From contig NC_133534.1 in the NCBI RefSeq assembly GCF_048544455.1, positions 216,547,735 through 216,611,734 of the forward strand: a stretch of DNA of 64,000 nucleotides, given 5' to 3'. Positions within the stretch are counted from its first letter, which is position 1. Every line of letters starts with the position of its first letter. Made by a program: the position numbers and the translations under genes. The notes beneath the pieces are model-generated. The model had not been told where the DNA came from. It saw only the letters and a list, made by a program, of their open reading frames with translations, and ran no database searches. This DNA comes from Silene latifolia. Lineage: Eukaryota; Streptophyta; Magnoliopsida; Caryophyllales; Caryophyllaceae. Shown piece after piece: positions 33,597 through 46,900 of this stretch.

Positions 33597-34377
33597 ACTA
33601 TCAAACAAGTACAATTGTTTTAACACAACGAGTCACAAGGATTAATGAATAAGGACAAATGATTTAAACAACGATTCACAAGGACTAATGAACAAGTACA
33701 ATTGTTTTAACACAACAAGTCACAAGGATTAATGAGCAAGGACAAATGGTTTACACAACGAGTCACAAGGGCTAATGAACAAGGATAAATGGTTCACACA
33801 ACGAGTCACGTCGACTAATGAATAAGTACAATTGTTTAACACAACGAGTCACAAGGACTAACGAACAAGGACAAATGGTTCAGAAAATGAATCACATTTA
33901 TTAATAAACAAGGACAAATGGTTCACACAATGAGTCACAAGGACTAACGAACAAGGACAAATGGTTCACACAACGAGTCACATGGACTAATGAACAAGTA
34001 CAATTGTTTAACACAACGGCTCATAAGGACTAATGAACAAGGATAAATTGTTTACACAACGAGTCACAAGGACTAATGAACAAGGACAAATGGTTCACAC
34101 AACGAGTCACATGGACTAATGAACAAGTACAATTGTTTAACACAACGAGACACAAGGACTAATGAACTAGGACAAATGGTTCACACAACGAGTCACAAGG
34201 ACTAATGAACAAGGACCAATGGTTAAGGCACCTAGTCAGAAGGACTAATGAACAAGGACAAAAGGTTAGCACAATAATTCACATTTATTAATAAACAAGG
34301 ACAAATGGTTCACACAACGAATCACAAGGGCTAATGAGCAAGGACACATGGTTCACACAACGAGTCACATGGACTAT
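33597..34377 (+). repeat. 43-bp satellite, block D
   Basis: About 0.78 kb of satellite lies between the two copies of the duplicated element. Bases 33597-33683 match the right flank of the second copy (40980-41066). From 33684 on the block matches block C from 26291. The crossover point is therefore at about 33684. Confidence 0.95.
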
Positions 34378-35142
34378 TGATGCGAACCAAGCTAAGGACC
34401 ATGACTCTAATGACCATGACTCTCGAGTTGGGTAATGAGCTGGACGAGTTAGTTGTGAACACTCAAGGTGAAGGTCTGATGTTGGCTCGTAATTTTCAAC
34501 CGATGGGTTCCAATTCTCCTTCCTTTGTTACATACGTTGCTAAGTATGGTTTAGAGGAGCTGATGGTGGCACGTTTACCAAGGAGAGGACGGACCAATTT
34601 CACGTTTTTAGCTTGACATTTCAGATTATGTTTTACAATAAAATGTTAGTCTAATTTATGGTTGTCTAAGTTCATTGAACTAGGAGTTTTAATGATTGTA
34701 ATTAAGTGAAGAATGAATGACTAACTCTTCACTTTGCTAGCCTTTTGCACGGCTCAATGGGGCTATATAATGCCTTCATTTGCTTGAATAAAATATCTAA
34801 GAAATTTCAGAAAAACTTGTGTTTACAAAATCATTTCTTGCTTAGAAACAAAACTGGTTTTGATTAGGACGCGATTCTAATTAAAATTCTCGAGTTGTTG
34901 ATCAATAGGTCTTGATCTCACTCACCTTGATCAAGTAATAGGTCTTACTTGTTCAAAACACTATCCTTTATTCACAAAAACCAGAACGGGTCGTACCTAG
35001 TACGTTCGGTTCGCCAAAAACAGTCCGTTAGTTTTTATCTTTTGTTCTTTAAATTGATCAGGTTCAGGTCTGCGCGTACCTAGTACGAACAGTCCTCTGC
35101 ACTGTCCAAATCATTCTTAATTCCGCTGCTCAATTCGTATCA
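34378..35142 (+). repeat. 5' LTR of element 5 (765 bp)
   Basis: Runs TGATGCGAACC ... TTCGTATCA. It shares the four-base insertion of the element 4 5' LTR and keeps the TATATAA box at 34764-34770. Confidence 0.93.
34764..34770 (+). promoter_or_regulatory. Putative TATA box of family B 5' LTR
   Basis: TATATAA lies in the U3 part of the LTR and is conserved in the 3' LTR copies and in element 3 (TATATAAG). It is altered to CATATAA in the element 4 5' LTR. Confidence 0.5.
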
Positions 35143-35146
35143 TTTG

Positions 35147-35158
35147 TGGTATCAGAGC
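35147..35158 (+). other. Primer binding site, element 5
   Basis: It reads TGGTATCAGAGC, the complement of the initiator tRNA-Met 3' end, four bases after the LTR. Confidence 0.92.
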
Positions 35159-35183
35159 TTCGGCTCTTGATCCTTATTTATCT

Positions 35184-35513
35184 ATAGATTTTGATAACCC
35201 TAACTTTTTGCAGCAACTCCGTGATGCCTTGAGAAACGTACAAGAAAGGGATGATAGGTTGCAGCCAAGGCGTTTTGAAAGGGTGGCTGAACCGTTCAAG
35301 GTTAACGAACTACCTGAGTTCGTTGGAGGGGCTGATCCCGAGGCCTATTTGGAGTGGGAACGGAAGATAGATCGTATGTTTGATTTCAAGGAATTGGATG
35401 ATGAGAAAAGGTGCAAGTATGCAATTCTGAAATTAAGCAAAGGAGCATCTCTTTGGTTTGAAGGGTTGAAGGCCAAGAGGGTGCGCGCGGGGAAGGAAAA
35501 GATAGATTCTTAG
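35184..35513 (+). pseudogene. gag: Gag N-terminal region of element 5, start lost and nonsense
   Basis: Same as the copy at 27798-28127: ATA at 35184-35186 in place of ATG, a capsid domain start, and TAG at 35511-35513. These shared defects predate the duplication. Confidence 0.88.
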
Positions 35514-36764
35514 GAGTCTCTGAAACGTAAACTTCGTAAAAGGTATGTGCCAACGACCCATAGGTTAGCTACATATCGTAAGATTGCTGATTTGAGACAA
35601 GGAAAATTAAGTGTTAGTGAATATATTGATGAATTTGAAAACTTATGCTTGATGGGTGAATTAGAGGAAGTAGAAGAGCAGAAAATGTCGAGATTTTTGC
35701 GTGGATTGAATTACAATATTGCTAGTTCCGTTGAGTTATACCCATATTCTGATTTTGATACTCTTTGTGGTCTTTGTTTGAAAGTGGAGTCACAAGGGAA
35801 GTCTAAATATGGGGGAGGGTCGAGTTCAGATTCGGGAAAGAACAAATCATGGACCAAAACTGAAACGAACCCCAAAACCGAAACACCTAGTTGTTCGTTT
35901 GTGAGTCCTAGCAAAGCCACGACATCTTCAAATGCTACCCCTAAGACCACGGCCAAAGAAACTAATCTGTCCAAAGTTCGTTGTTTCAAATGTCAAGGTT
36001 TCGGTCATTATCAAAGTACGTGTCCAAACAAAAGAGTCGTGACCTTGAGAGAGGTGGTAGAGTGTAGGGATGAGTTGTTGGCCGAGGAAGAACAATTGGG
36101 TGAACTGTTTAATCTCAATGAAGAGGAGGAAGAGGACGAGTTTGTAGAGGATTATGAGGCACCAATTTACGACACAAATCTGGTTTTGCGAACCTTGCAA
36201 GTAAAGACTATACCTACTGATTCGGAACAAAGAAACCAAATGTTTCATACCAAGTGTCGGGTAAATGATAAGTGGTGTAGTCTAATTATCGATGGGGGTA
36301 GTTGTACCAACGCGGCCTCTACTGAAATGGTGTCAAAATTGGGTCTTGTGACTACTAAACATCCACACCCATATGCGTTACATTGGCTAGATGATGGTAG
36401 TAGCGTTAAGGTGACAAAACAGGCCCGGGTTGGTTTGGTTATGGGTTCCTATGTCGATGAGGTGTTGTGTGACGTTATTCCCATGGATGCTTGTCATATT
36501 TTGTTGGGTCGACCATGGCAATATGACCGGGATGAGTTGCATAGAGGGAGTAGTAATGAGTATGAGTTGAAAGACAAAGGGAAACGAATTGTGCTTAAAC
36601 CAATGTCACCACAAGCTGTCCTTCCTTTGGGTTCAAAACCGAAAGCAAAGGCCCATGCTGCTATGTTGATTGGAGAACGGGATGTGGAGCGTGCCATTGA
36701 TCATGGAGAGCAAGTTTATTTGCTTGTTGATAAAGAAAATTCGAGTGCTAATGCTGTTTTGTAA
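35514..36764 (+). pseudogene. Gag C-terminus and protease of element 5
   Basis: It is in frame with the previous piece. The CCHC knuckle is near 35980-36025 and the protease I-I-D-G-G-S near 36286. It ends at TAA (36762-36764), shared with the first copy. I see no protein-level difference from the copy at 28128-29378. Confidence 0.88.
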
Positions 36765-37181
36765 GAACACAAACCAATTGACGATTTGCTTGAAGAGTTT
36801 GGGGATGTGTTTCCCGATGAATTACCCGCTGGTTTGCCTCCTATTCGAGGCATTGAACATCAAATTGATCTTATTCCGGGCTCAACTCTTCCAAATAAGG
36901 CTGCTTATCGATGTAATCCGGAAGAAACAAAAGAACTCCAAAGGCAAATTGACGAATTGATGGAGAGGGGCTATGTGCGTGAGAGTATGAGTCCTTGTGC
37001 TGTTCCGGTGTTACTCGTACCAAAGAAAGATGGTTCGTGGCGTATGTGCGTTGATAGCCGGGCTGTAAACAACATAACCATCAAATATCGCTTTCCAATA
37101 CCGAGACTTGATGATATGCTTGACGAGCTTCATGGTTCGGTTATCTTCTCAAAAATCGACCTTAGAAGTAGTTACCTTTGA
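36765..37181 (+). pseudogene. RT N-terminal part of element 5, truncated by frameshift
   Basis: The 131-residue stretch from 36786 covers the pre-RT segment and RT fingers up to [10 protein letters not shown]. It then stops at 37179-37181. Compared with the first copy, the bases near 37171-37178 are altered and one base is lost, which shifts the frame. The break is private to this copy, so it arose after the duplication. Confidence 0.87.
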
Positions 37182-39568
37182 TTCGAATGCGTGAGGGTGA
37201 TGAATGGAAGACGGCTTTTAAAACGAAGCATGGATTGTATGAATGGACCGTCATGCCATTCGGCCTTACTAATGGTCCAAGTACCTTCATGAGATTGATG
37301 AATGAGGTACTTAAATCCTTCTTGGGCAGATTTGTTGTGGTTTATCTTGAGGATATTTTGGTGTATAGCAGGAGTCTTGATGAGCATTTTGAACATTTGA
37401 GACAAGTGTTCGAAACCTTGAGAAATCAGAAACTTTATGGGAAGCGAGAGAAGTGCTCTTTTCTTGTGGAGAGCGTGGTGTTCTTGGGAAACGTGGTGTC
37501 CAAGGATGGTGTCTCGGTTGATCAATCAAAAATCGAAGCAATTCGATCATGGCCGGAGCCTAAAACAGTTAGTGAGGTACGATCTCTTCATGGGCTTGCT
37601 TCCTTTTATCGACGATTCATTCGTAATTTTAGCACCATAACCAGCCCTATTACGGAGTGTTTAAAGAAGGGCGGGTTTGAATGGGGAGTGGCAGCTAAAC
37701 AGGCCTTTGAATTGATTAAGGAACGGTTGTGTACCGCTCCTATCTTGGCGTTACCTGATTTTTCTCAACCATTCGAGGTTGAGTGTGATACTAGTGGCGT
37801 AGGTATAGGTGCTGTTTTGATCCAAGGGAAAAGACCTATAACCTATGTTTCGGAGAAATTGGGTGGAGCTCGATTGAATTATTGCACTTATGATAAGGAA
37901 ATTGTTCGGGCTCTTGATCATTGGAGTCACTATCTCCGTCCTAACCATTTTATATTGCATTCCGATCACGAATCCTTGAAGTATATTAATGGGCCGCAGA
38001 AGTTGAATCATAGGCATGCCAAAAGGGTTGAATTCTTACAATCATTTCACTCTTCTTCCAAATATAAAGATGGGAAGAGTATTGTTGTAGCCGATGCTTT
38101 ATCTCGTCGTTATACCTTGCTGTCCACACTTGATGTTCGTCTTTTGGGCTTTGAAACTTCGAAAGATTACTATGTTGAAGATGGAGACTTTGGTGCAATA
38201 TATCTTGAGTGCAAATCAGGAGCTAAGGGAGAGTACTTGATTCAAGACGGTTTCCTTTTTAAGGGGAATCAACTTTGTGTTCCTAAGCATCCTATCCGGA
38301 AACTACTTGTAAGGGAGGCTCATGGTGGAGGGTTAGCTGGCCATTTCGGGGTGGCAAAGACCGTGGAGATTTTGCAAGAGCATTTCTTATGGCCACGATT
38401 GCAAAAAGATGTTCACAATGTCGTGGGTAAGTGTGTTACTTGTCAAGTGTCGAAGAGCCAGTTCAAACCGGGCGAATATACTCCTTTACCAATTCCGGTC
38501 AGACCTTGGAATGATGTTTCAATGGATTTCATTGTTGCTTTGCCACGCACTCAACGTGGTAAGGATGCTATCATGGTGGTGGTTGATCGTTTTTCCAAGA
38601 TGGCTCATTTTCTTGCTTGCCATAAAACCGATGATGCTTCTAATGTGGCTGATTTATACTATCGGGAAATTGTGAGGTTACATGGCATTCCAAAGACTAT
38701 TGTGTCGGATCGGGATTCTAAATTCTTGAGCTACTTTTGGAATACATTATGGAGGAAAGTGGGTACCAAGTTGCTGTTTAGTACCTCTCACCATCCTCAA
38801 ACGGATGGGCAAACCGAAGTCACCAATCGTACTTTGGGAACTTTGTTGCGTGGGCTTGTGAGCAAGACACAAAAGGATTGGGATCTCAAGCTTTCTCATG
38901 CCGAATTTGCTTATAACAGGTCGCCTACTCATGCTACGGGTCATTCACCGTTTGAAATTGTGTACGGTATTAATCCTTACCTTCCATTGGATTTAATTCC
39001 GTTGCCTAAAGATGAGTTGGTGCATAAGGATGCCGAGTCCAAGTTGAAAGCAATGTTGAAGCTCCATGAGCAAGTCCGAGCCAGAATTGAAGCCATGAAT
39101 GCAGCCTATAAACGCAAGTCAAGCAAGAATAAGAAGCCAAGGGTGTTCGAGGTTGGAGACTTGGTTTGGGTACATTTAAGAAAGGAGCGATTTCCAAGCA
39201 AGCGAAAGAATATACTCATGCCTAAAGCGGAAGGTCCATACAAGATTGTGGGTCGAGTCAACAACAATGCTTACAAGGTTGAACTTCCCGGTGATTATGG
39301 TGTTCACGCCAATTTTAATGTTGGTGATCTCTCTCCTTACTTGGATGACGATGGCCTAGCTGAATTGAGGTCAATTTCTTTTCAAGGGGGAGGGGATGAT
39401 GCGAACCAAGCTAAAGACCATGACTCTAATGACCATGACTCGGAGTTGGGTAATAAGCTGGACGAGTTAGTTGTGAACAGTCAAGGTGAAGGTCTGATGT
39501 TGGCTCGTAATTTTCAACCGATGGGTTTCAATTCTCCTTCCTTTGTTACGTTGCTAAGTATGGTTTAG
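37178..39568 (+). pseudogene. pol: RT palm, RNase H and integrase of element 5
   Basis: The 796-residue frame continues Pol from just after the frameshift. It keeps the Y-L-E-D box, RNase H, the HHCC zinc domain, the D,D35E triad and the GPY motif of the first copy, and ends inside the 3' LTR. Private changes include N-A-P to N-G-P, E-C-D-A to E-C-D-T (next to an RNase H catalytic Asp) and G-N-E to G-N-K near the C-terminus. The first Met of the frame comes from the shifted junction, so it is not a real start. Confidence 0.9.
39385..39396 (+). other. Polypurine tract, element 5
   Basis: AGGGGGAGGGGA lies directly before the 3' LTR, identical to the other family B copies. Confidence 0.88.
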
Positions 39569-40979
39569 AGGAGCTGATGGTGGCATGTTTACCAAGGAGA
39601 GGACGGACCAATTTCACGTTTTTAGCTTGACATTTCAGATTATGTTTTACAATAAAATGTAAGTCTAATTTATGGTTGTCTAAGTTCATTGAACTAGGAG
39701 TTTTAATGATTGTAATTAAGTGAAGAATGAATGACTAACTCTTCAATTTGCTAGCCTTTTGAACGGCTCAATGGGGCTATATAATGCCTTCATTTGCTTG
39801 AATAAAATATCTAAGAAATTTCAGAAAAACTTGTGTTTACAAAATCGTTTCTTGCTTAGAAACAAAACTGGAACAAAACTACTAGGACTCGAAAATGGAC
39901 AGAAAACAAAGCTTAAAACCGTGACTCAAATGCTAAAGATCGAGTGAATTGGATATGAATTAAACCAAGCACAAAGCCAAGGTTTAAGACTAAGAGCTTG
40001 TTCAAGCACCTAGCAAAGAACTCACTCAACCCCTAGCACTAAGCATAGGAGGGTCTTCTAGCACAAAGCAAAGAATTTAAGAGGAAAAACTAGGTTTTCA
40101 CTTGTATTAATGTTCATTCAAATCTCAAGTTTCTCAAGTGCCTAGCTTGGTTTATATAGACCAAGGCTTACAATCTTGACCCTTGATTACTAGTTGCATC
40201 TAAGGGCCACAAAATGAGCAGCTAAAAACCAAGAAAACGGCAGCCAAGGCTATGACAATGCTGAAATGAAAATGACATAAAGCAAAGAAAGTAAACTAAT
40301 AGTCCAATCTTCCTTGTTTGTAGCTCAACTTCTTATTTATGATTATATGGACTGATTGGGGCTTGAGGAAACCGTGTACGACTCCATGCTGCAGCCAAAA
40401 AGTCCCTTGAGCTTTGTTGGAACAAAAGAGGAAAGATTGATAGTGACATTTAGCTCATTGTTCAAAACCGGGTCCCCTTGTACCATTGCAATGTTTCTTC
40501 AATTAAAACCAGAATGGCATCTCTAGGAGATAAAAGATCCTACACAACAACGTCCCAAACTCACCCAAGATAAGAATTAGGACGGTTGGAGCCATGACTT
40601 CTTAGACGGTTTTGGTGTTAGACCTCATATTGTGACGAGGTCCAAAACCGGGTGAATTGAGGCCTTCCTCGGTTTGTTATGCTTCAAAAACTGGTTTTGA
40701 TTAGGACGCGATTCTAATTAAAATTCTCGAGTTGTTGATCAATAGGTCTTGATCTCACTCACCTTGATCAAGTAATAGGTCTTACTTGTTCAAAACACTA
40801 TCCTTTATTCACAAAAACCAGAACGGGTCGTACCTAGTACGTTCGGTTCGCAAAAACAAATCGATTAATTTTTATCTTTTGTTCTTTAAATTGATCAGTT
40901 TCAGGTCTGCGCGTACCTAGTACGAAAAGTCCTCTGCACTGTCCAAATAATTCTTAATTTCGCTGCTCAATTCGTCTCA
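39397..40979 (+). repeat. 3' LTR of element 5, split by the duplicated solo LTR
   Basis: LTR parts 39397-39868 and 40692-40979, about 760 bp together, interrupted by the solo LTR and its second AAAAC copy. It ends GTCTCA as in the first copy. Confidence 0.92.
39869..40686 (-). mobile_element. Nested solo LTR, duplicate copy (818 bp)
   Basis: Same insert and AAAAC target site as at 32484-33303, with a handful of differences (for example near 40125, 40233, 40378 and 40508). It is a by-product of the segmental duplication. Orientation is uncertain. Confidence 0.8.
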
Positions 40980-43900
40980 ACTATCAAACAAGTACAATTG
41001 TTTTAACACAACGAGTCACAAGGATTAATGAATAAGGACAAATGATTTAAACAACGAGTCACAAGGACTAATGAACAAGGACAAATGGTTGACACAACGA
41101 GTCACATGGACTAATGAACAAGTACAATTGTTTTAACATAACGAGTCACAAGGATTAATGAATAAGGACAAATGGTTTAAACAACGAGTCACAAGGACTA
41201 ATGAACAAGGACAAATGGTTGACACAACGAGTCACATGAACTAATGAACAAGTACAATTGCTTAACATAACGACTCACAAGGGCTAATGAACAAGGATAA
41301 ATGGTTTACACAACGAGTCACAAGGACTAATGAACAAGGACAAATGGTTCACACAACGAGTCACAAGGACTAATGAACTAGGACACATGGTTTACACAAC
41401 GAGTCACGTGGACTAATGAATAAGTACAATTATTTAACACAACGAGTCACAGGGACTAACGAACAAGGACAAATGGTTCACACAACGAGTCACATTTATT
41501 AATAAACAAGGACAAATGGTTCACACAACGAGTCACACATGCTAATGAACAAGGACAAATGGTTCACACAACGAGTCACATGGACTAATTAACAAGTACA
41601 ATTGTTTTAACACAAGGATTAATGAACAAGGACAAATGGTTTACACAACGAGTCACAAGGACTACCGAACAAGGACAAATGGTTCACACAACGAGTCACA
41701 TGGACTAATGAACAAGTACAATTGTTTAACACAACGGCTCATAGATTAATGAACAAAGACAAATGGTTTAAACAACGAATCACAAGGACAAATGAACATG
41801 GACAAATGGTTCACACGAGTCACATGAACTAATAAACAAGTTCAATTATTTAACACAACGACTCACAAAGATTAATGAACAAGGACAAATGGTTTACACA
41901 ACGAGTCACAAGGACTAATGAACAAGGACAAATGGTTGACACAATGAGTCACATGGACTAATGAATAAGTACAATTGTTTAACAGAACGACTCACAAGGA
42001 CTAATAAACAAGGATAAATGGTTTAACACAACGAGTCACAAGTGCTAATGAACAAGGACAAATGGTTCACACAACGAGTCACATTGTCTAATGAACAAGT
42101 ACAATTGTTTAACATAACGAGTCACAAGGATTAATGAATAAGGACAAATGGTTTACACAACGAGTCACAAGGACTAATGAACAAGGACAAGTGGTTCACA
42201 CAACGAGTCACATGGACTAATGAACAAGGATAAATGCTTTACACAACGAGTCACAAGGACTAATGAACAAGGACAAATGGTTCACACAACGAATCACATA
42301 AACTAATGAACAAGTACAATTGTTTTAACACAAAGACTCACAAGGACTAATGAACAAGGATAAATGGTTTACACAACGAGTCACATGGACTAATGAACAA
42401 GGACAAATGGTTCACACAACGAGTCACGCGGACTAATGAATAAGTACAATTGTTTAATAGAACGAGTCACAAGGACTAATGAACAAGGATAAATGGTTCA
42501 CACAACGAGTGACATTTATTAATAAACAAGGACAAATGGTTCACACAACGAGTCACAAGGGCTAATGAACAAGGACAAATGGTTCACACAACGAGCCACA
42601 TGGACTAATTAACAAGTACAATTGTATTAACACAAGGATTAATGAACAAGGACAAATGGTTTACACAACGAGTCACAAGGACTAATGAACAAGGACAAAT
42701 GGTTCACACAACGAGTCACAAGGACTAACAAACAAGGACAAATGGTTCGCACAACGAGTCACATGGACTAATGAACAAGTACAATTGTTTAACACAACGG
42801 CTCATAAGGACTAATGAACAAGGATAAATTGTTTTCACAACGAGTCACAAGGACTAATGAACAAGGACAAATGGTTCACACAACGAGTCACATGGACTAA
42901 TGAACAAGTACAATTGTTTAACACAACGAGACACAAGGACTAATGAACAAGGACAAATGGTTCACACAACGAGTCACATGGACTAATGAACAAGTACAAT
43001 TGTTTTAACACAACGAGTCAGAAGAATTAATGAACAAGGACAAATGGTTTAAACAACAAGTCACAAGGACTAATGAACAAGGACAAATGGTTGACACAAC
43101 GAGTCACATGGACTAATGAACAAGTACAATTGTTTTAACATAACGAGTCACAAGGATTAATGAATAAGGACAAATGGTTTAAACAACGAGTCACAAGGAC
43201 TAATGAACAAGGACAAATGGTTGACACAACGAGTCACATGAACTAATGAACAAGTACAATTGCTTAACATAACGACTCACATGGGCTAATGAACAAGGAT
43301 AAATGGTTTACACAACGAGTCACAAGGACTAATGAACAAGGACAAATGGTTCACACAACGAGTCACAAGGACTAATGAACTAGGACAAATGGTTTACACA
43401 ACGAGTCACGTGGACTAATGAATAAGTACAATTATTTAACACAACGAGTCACAAGGACTAACGAACAAGGACAAATGGTTCACACAACGAGTCACATTTA
43501 TTAATAAACAAGGACAAATGGTTCACACAACGAGTCACACATGCTAATGAACAAGGACAAATGGTTCACACAACGAGTCACATGGACTAATTAACAAGTA
43601 CAATTGTTTTTAAACAAGGATTAATGAACAAGGACAAATGGTTTACACAACGAGTCACAAGGACTACCGAACAAGGACAAATGGTTCACACAACGAGTCA
43701 CATGGACTAATGAACAAGTACAATTGTTTAACACAACGGCTCATAGATTAATGAACAAAGACAAATAGTTTAAACAAAGAATCACAAGGACAAATGAACA
43801 TGGACAAATGGTTCACACGAGTCACATGGACTAATAAACAAGTACAATTATTTAACACAACGACTCACAAGGATTAATGAACAAGGACAAATGGTTTACA

Positions 43901-46900
43901 CAACGAGTCACAAGGACTAATGAACAAGGACAAATGGTTGACACAACGAGTCACATGGACTAATGAATAAGTACAATTGTTTAACAGAACGACTCACAAG
44001 GACTAATGAACAAGGATAAATGGTTTAACACAACGAGTCACAAGTGCTAATGAACAAGGACAAATGGTTCACACAACGAGTCACATTGTCTAATGAACAA
44101 GTACAATTGTTTAACATAACGAGTCACAAGGATTAATGAATAAGGACAAATGGTTTAAACAACGAGTCACAAGGACTAATGAACAAGGACAAATGGTTCA
44201 CACAACGAGTCACGCCGACTAATGAATAAAAACAATTGTTTAACGCAAAGAGTCACAAGGACTAACGAACAAGGACAAATGGTTCACACAACGAGTCACA
44301 TGGACTAATGAACAAGTACAATTGTTTAACACAACGAGACACAAGGACTAATGAACAAGGAAAAATGGTTCACACAACGAATCACATAAACTAATGAACA
44401 AGTACAATTGTTTTAACACAACGAGTCACAAGTATTAATGAACAAGGACAAATGGTTTACACAACGAGTCACAAGGACTAATGAACAAGGACAAGTGGTT
44501 CACACAACGAGTCACATGGACTAATGAACAAGGATAAATGCTTTACACAACGAGTGACAAGGACTAATGAACAAGGACAAATGGTTCACACAACGAATCA
44601 CATAAACTAATGAACAAGTACAATTGTTTTAACACAAAGACTCACAAGGACTAATGAACAAGGATAATTGGTTTACACAACGAGTCACATGGACTAATGA
44701 ACAAGGACAAATGGTTCACACAACGAGTCACGCGGACTAATGAATAAGTACAATTGTTTAATAGAACGAGTCACAAGGACTAATGAACAAGGATAAATGG
44801 TTCACACAACGAGTGACATTTATTAATAAACAAGGACAAATGGTTCACACAACGAGTCACAAGGGCTAATGAACAAGGACAAATGGTTCACACAACGAGC
44901 CACATGGACTAATTAACAAGTACAATTGTATTAACACAAGGATTAATGAACAAGGACAAATGGTTTACACAACGAGTCACAAGGACTAATGAACAAGGAC
45001 AAATGGTTCACACAACGAGTCACAAGGACTAACAAACAAGGACAAATGGTTCGCACAACGAGTCACATGGACTAATGAACAAGTACAATTGTTTAACACA
45101 ACGGCTCATAAGGACTAATGAACAAGGATAAATTGTTTTCACAACGAGTCACAAGGACTAATGAACAAGGACAAATGGTTCACACAACGAGTCACATGGA
45201 CTAATGAACAAGTACAATTGTTTAACACAACGAGACACAAGGACTAATGAACAAGGACAAATGGTTCACACAACGAGTCACATGGACTAATGAACAAGTA
45301 CAATTGTTTTAACACAACGAGTCAGAAGAATTAATGAACAAGGACAAATGGTTTAAACAACAAGTCACAAGGACTAATGAACAAGGACAAATGGTTGACA
45401 CAACGAGTCACATGGACTAATGAACAAGTACAATTGTTTTAACATAACGAGTCACAAGGATTAATGAATAAGGACAAATGGTTTAAACAACGAGTCACAA
45501 GGACTAATGAACAAGGACAAATGGTTGACACAACGAGTCACATGAACTAATGAACAAGTACAATTGCTTAACATAACGACTCACATGGGCTAATGAACAA
45601 GGATAAATGGTTTACACAACGAGTCACAAGGACTAATGAACAAGGACAAATGGTTCACACAACGAGTCACAAGGACTAATGAACTAGGACAAATGGTTTA
45701 CACAACGAGTCACGTGGACTAATGAATAAGTACAATTATTTAACACAACGAGTCACAAGGACTAACGAACAAGGACAAATGGTTCACACAACGAGTCACA
45801 TTTATTAATAAACAAGGACAAATGGTTCACACAACGAGTCACACATGCTAATGAACAAGGACAAATGGTTCACACAACGAGTCACATGGACTAATTAACA
45901 AGTACAATTGTTTTTAAACAAGGATTAATGAACAAGGACAAATGGTTTACACAACGAGTCACAAGGACTACCGAACAAGGACAAATGGTTCACACAACGA
46001 GTCACATGGACTAATGAACAAGTACAATTGTTTAACACAACGGCTCATAGATTAATGAACAAAGACAAATAGTTTAAACAAAGAATCACAAGGACAAATG
46101 AACATGGACAAATGGTTCACACGAGTCACATGGACTAATAAACAAGTACAATTATTTAACACAACGACTCACAAGGATTAATGAACAAGGACAAATGGTT
46201 TACACAACGAGTCACAAGGACTAATGAACAAGGACAAATGGTTGACACAACGAGTCACATGGACTAATGAATAAGTACAATTGTTTAACAGAACGACTCA
46301 CAAGGACTAATGAACAAGGATAAATGGTTTAACACAACGAGTCACAAGTGCTAATGAACAAGGACAAATGGTTCACACAACGAGTCACATTGTCTAATGA
46401 ACAAGTACAATTGTTTAACATAACGAGTCACAAGGATTAATGAATAAGGACAAATGGTTTAAACAACGAGTCACAAGGACTAATGAACAAGGACAAATGG
46501 TTCACACAACGAGTCACGCCGACTAATGAATAAAAACAATTGTTTAACGCAAAGAGTCACAAGGACTAACGAACAAGGACAAATGGTTCACACAACGAGT
46601 CACATGGACTAATGAACAAGTACAATTGTTTAACACAACGAGACACAAGGACTAATGAACAAGGAAAAATGGTTCACACAACGAGTCACATGGACTAATG
46701 AACAAGTACAATTGTTTTAACACAACGAGTCAGAAGAATTAATGAACAAGGACAAATGGTTTACACAACGAGTTACGAGGACTAATGAACAAGGACAAAT
46801 GGTTCACACAACGAGTCACATGGACTAATGAAGAAGTACAGTTGTTTAATAGAACGACTCACAAGGACTAATTAACAAGGTCAAGTGGTTCACACAACGA

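Larger units (their letters stand above)
26291..33683 (+). repeat. Tandem segmental duplication, copy 1 (7.39 kb)
   Basis: This segment is repeated directly at 33684-41066. It contains 0.7 kb of satellite, the whole family B element with its nested solo LTR, and about 90 bp of satellite on the right. The junction at 33683/33684 joins right-flank satellite to left-flank satellite at a shared aggactaatgaacaag word. The two copies share all nonsense codons and the nested insertion. Confidence 0.92.
34378..40979 (+). mobile_element. Duplicate of the family B element (element 5)
   Basis: It has the same ACTAT flanks (34373-34377 and 40980-40984), the same lost start, the same two stop codons and the same nested solo LTR as the copy at 26985-33596. 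It is therefore a segmental duplicate and not an independent insertion. It retains the full primer site but has gained one frameshift in RT. Confidence 0.95.
33684..41066 (+). repeat. Tandem segmental duplication, copy 2 (7.38 kb)
   Basis: Direct copy of 26291-33683. By eye the divergence is well under 1 %, apart from small indels and a cluster of changes at the 5' LTR end. It includes block D satellite, element 5 and the first ~90 bp of block E. Confidence 0.92.
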
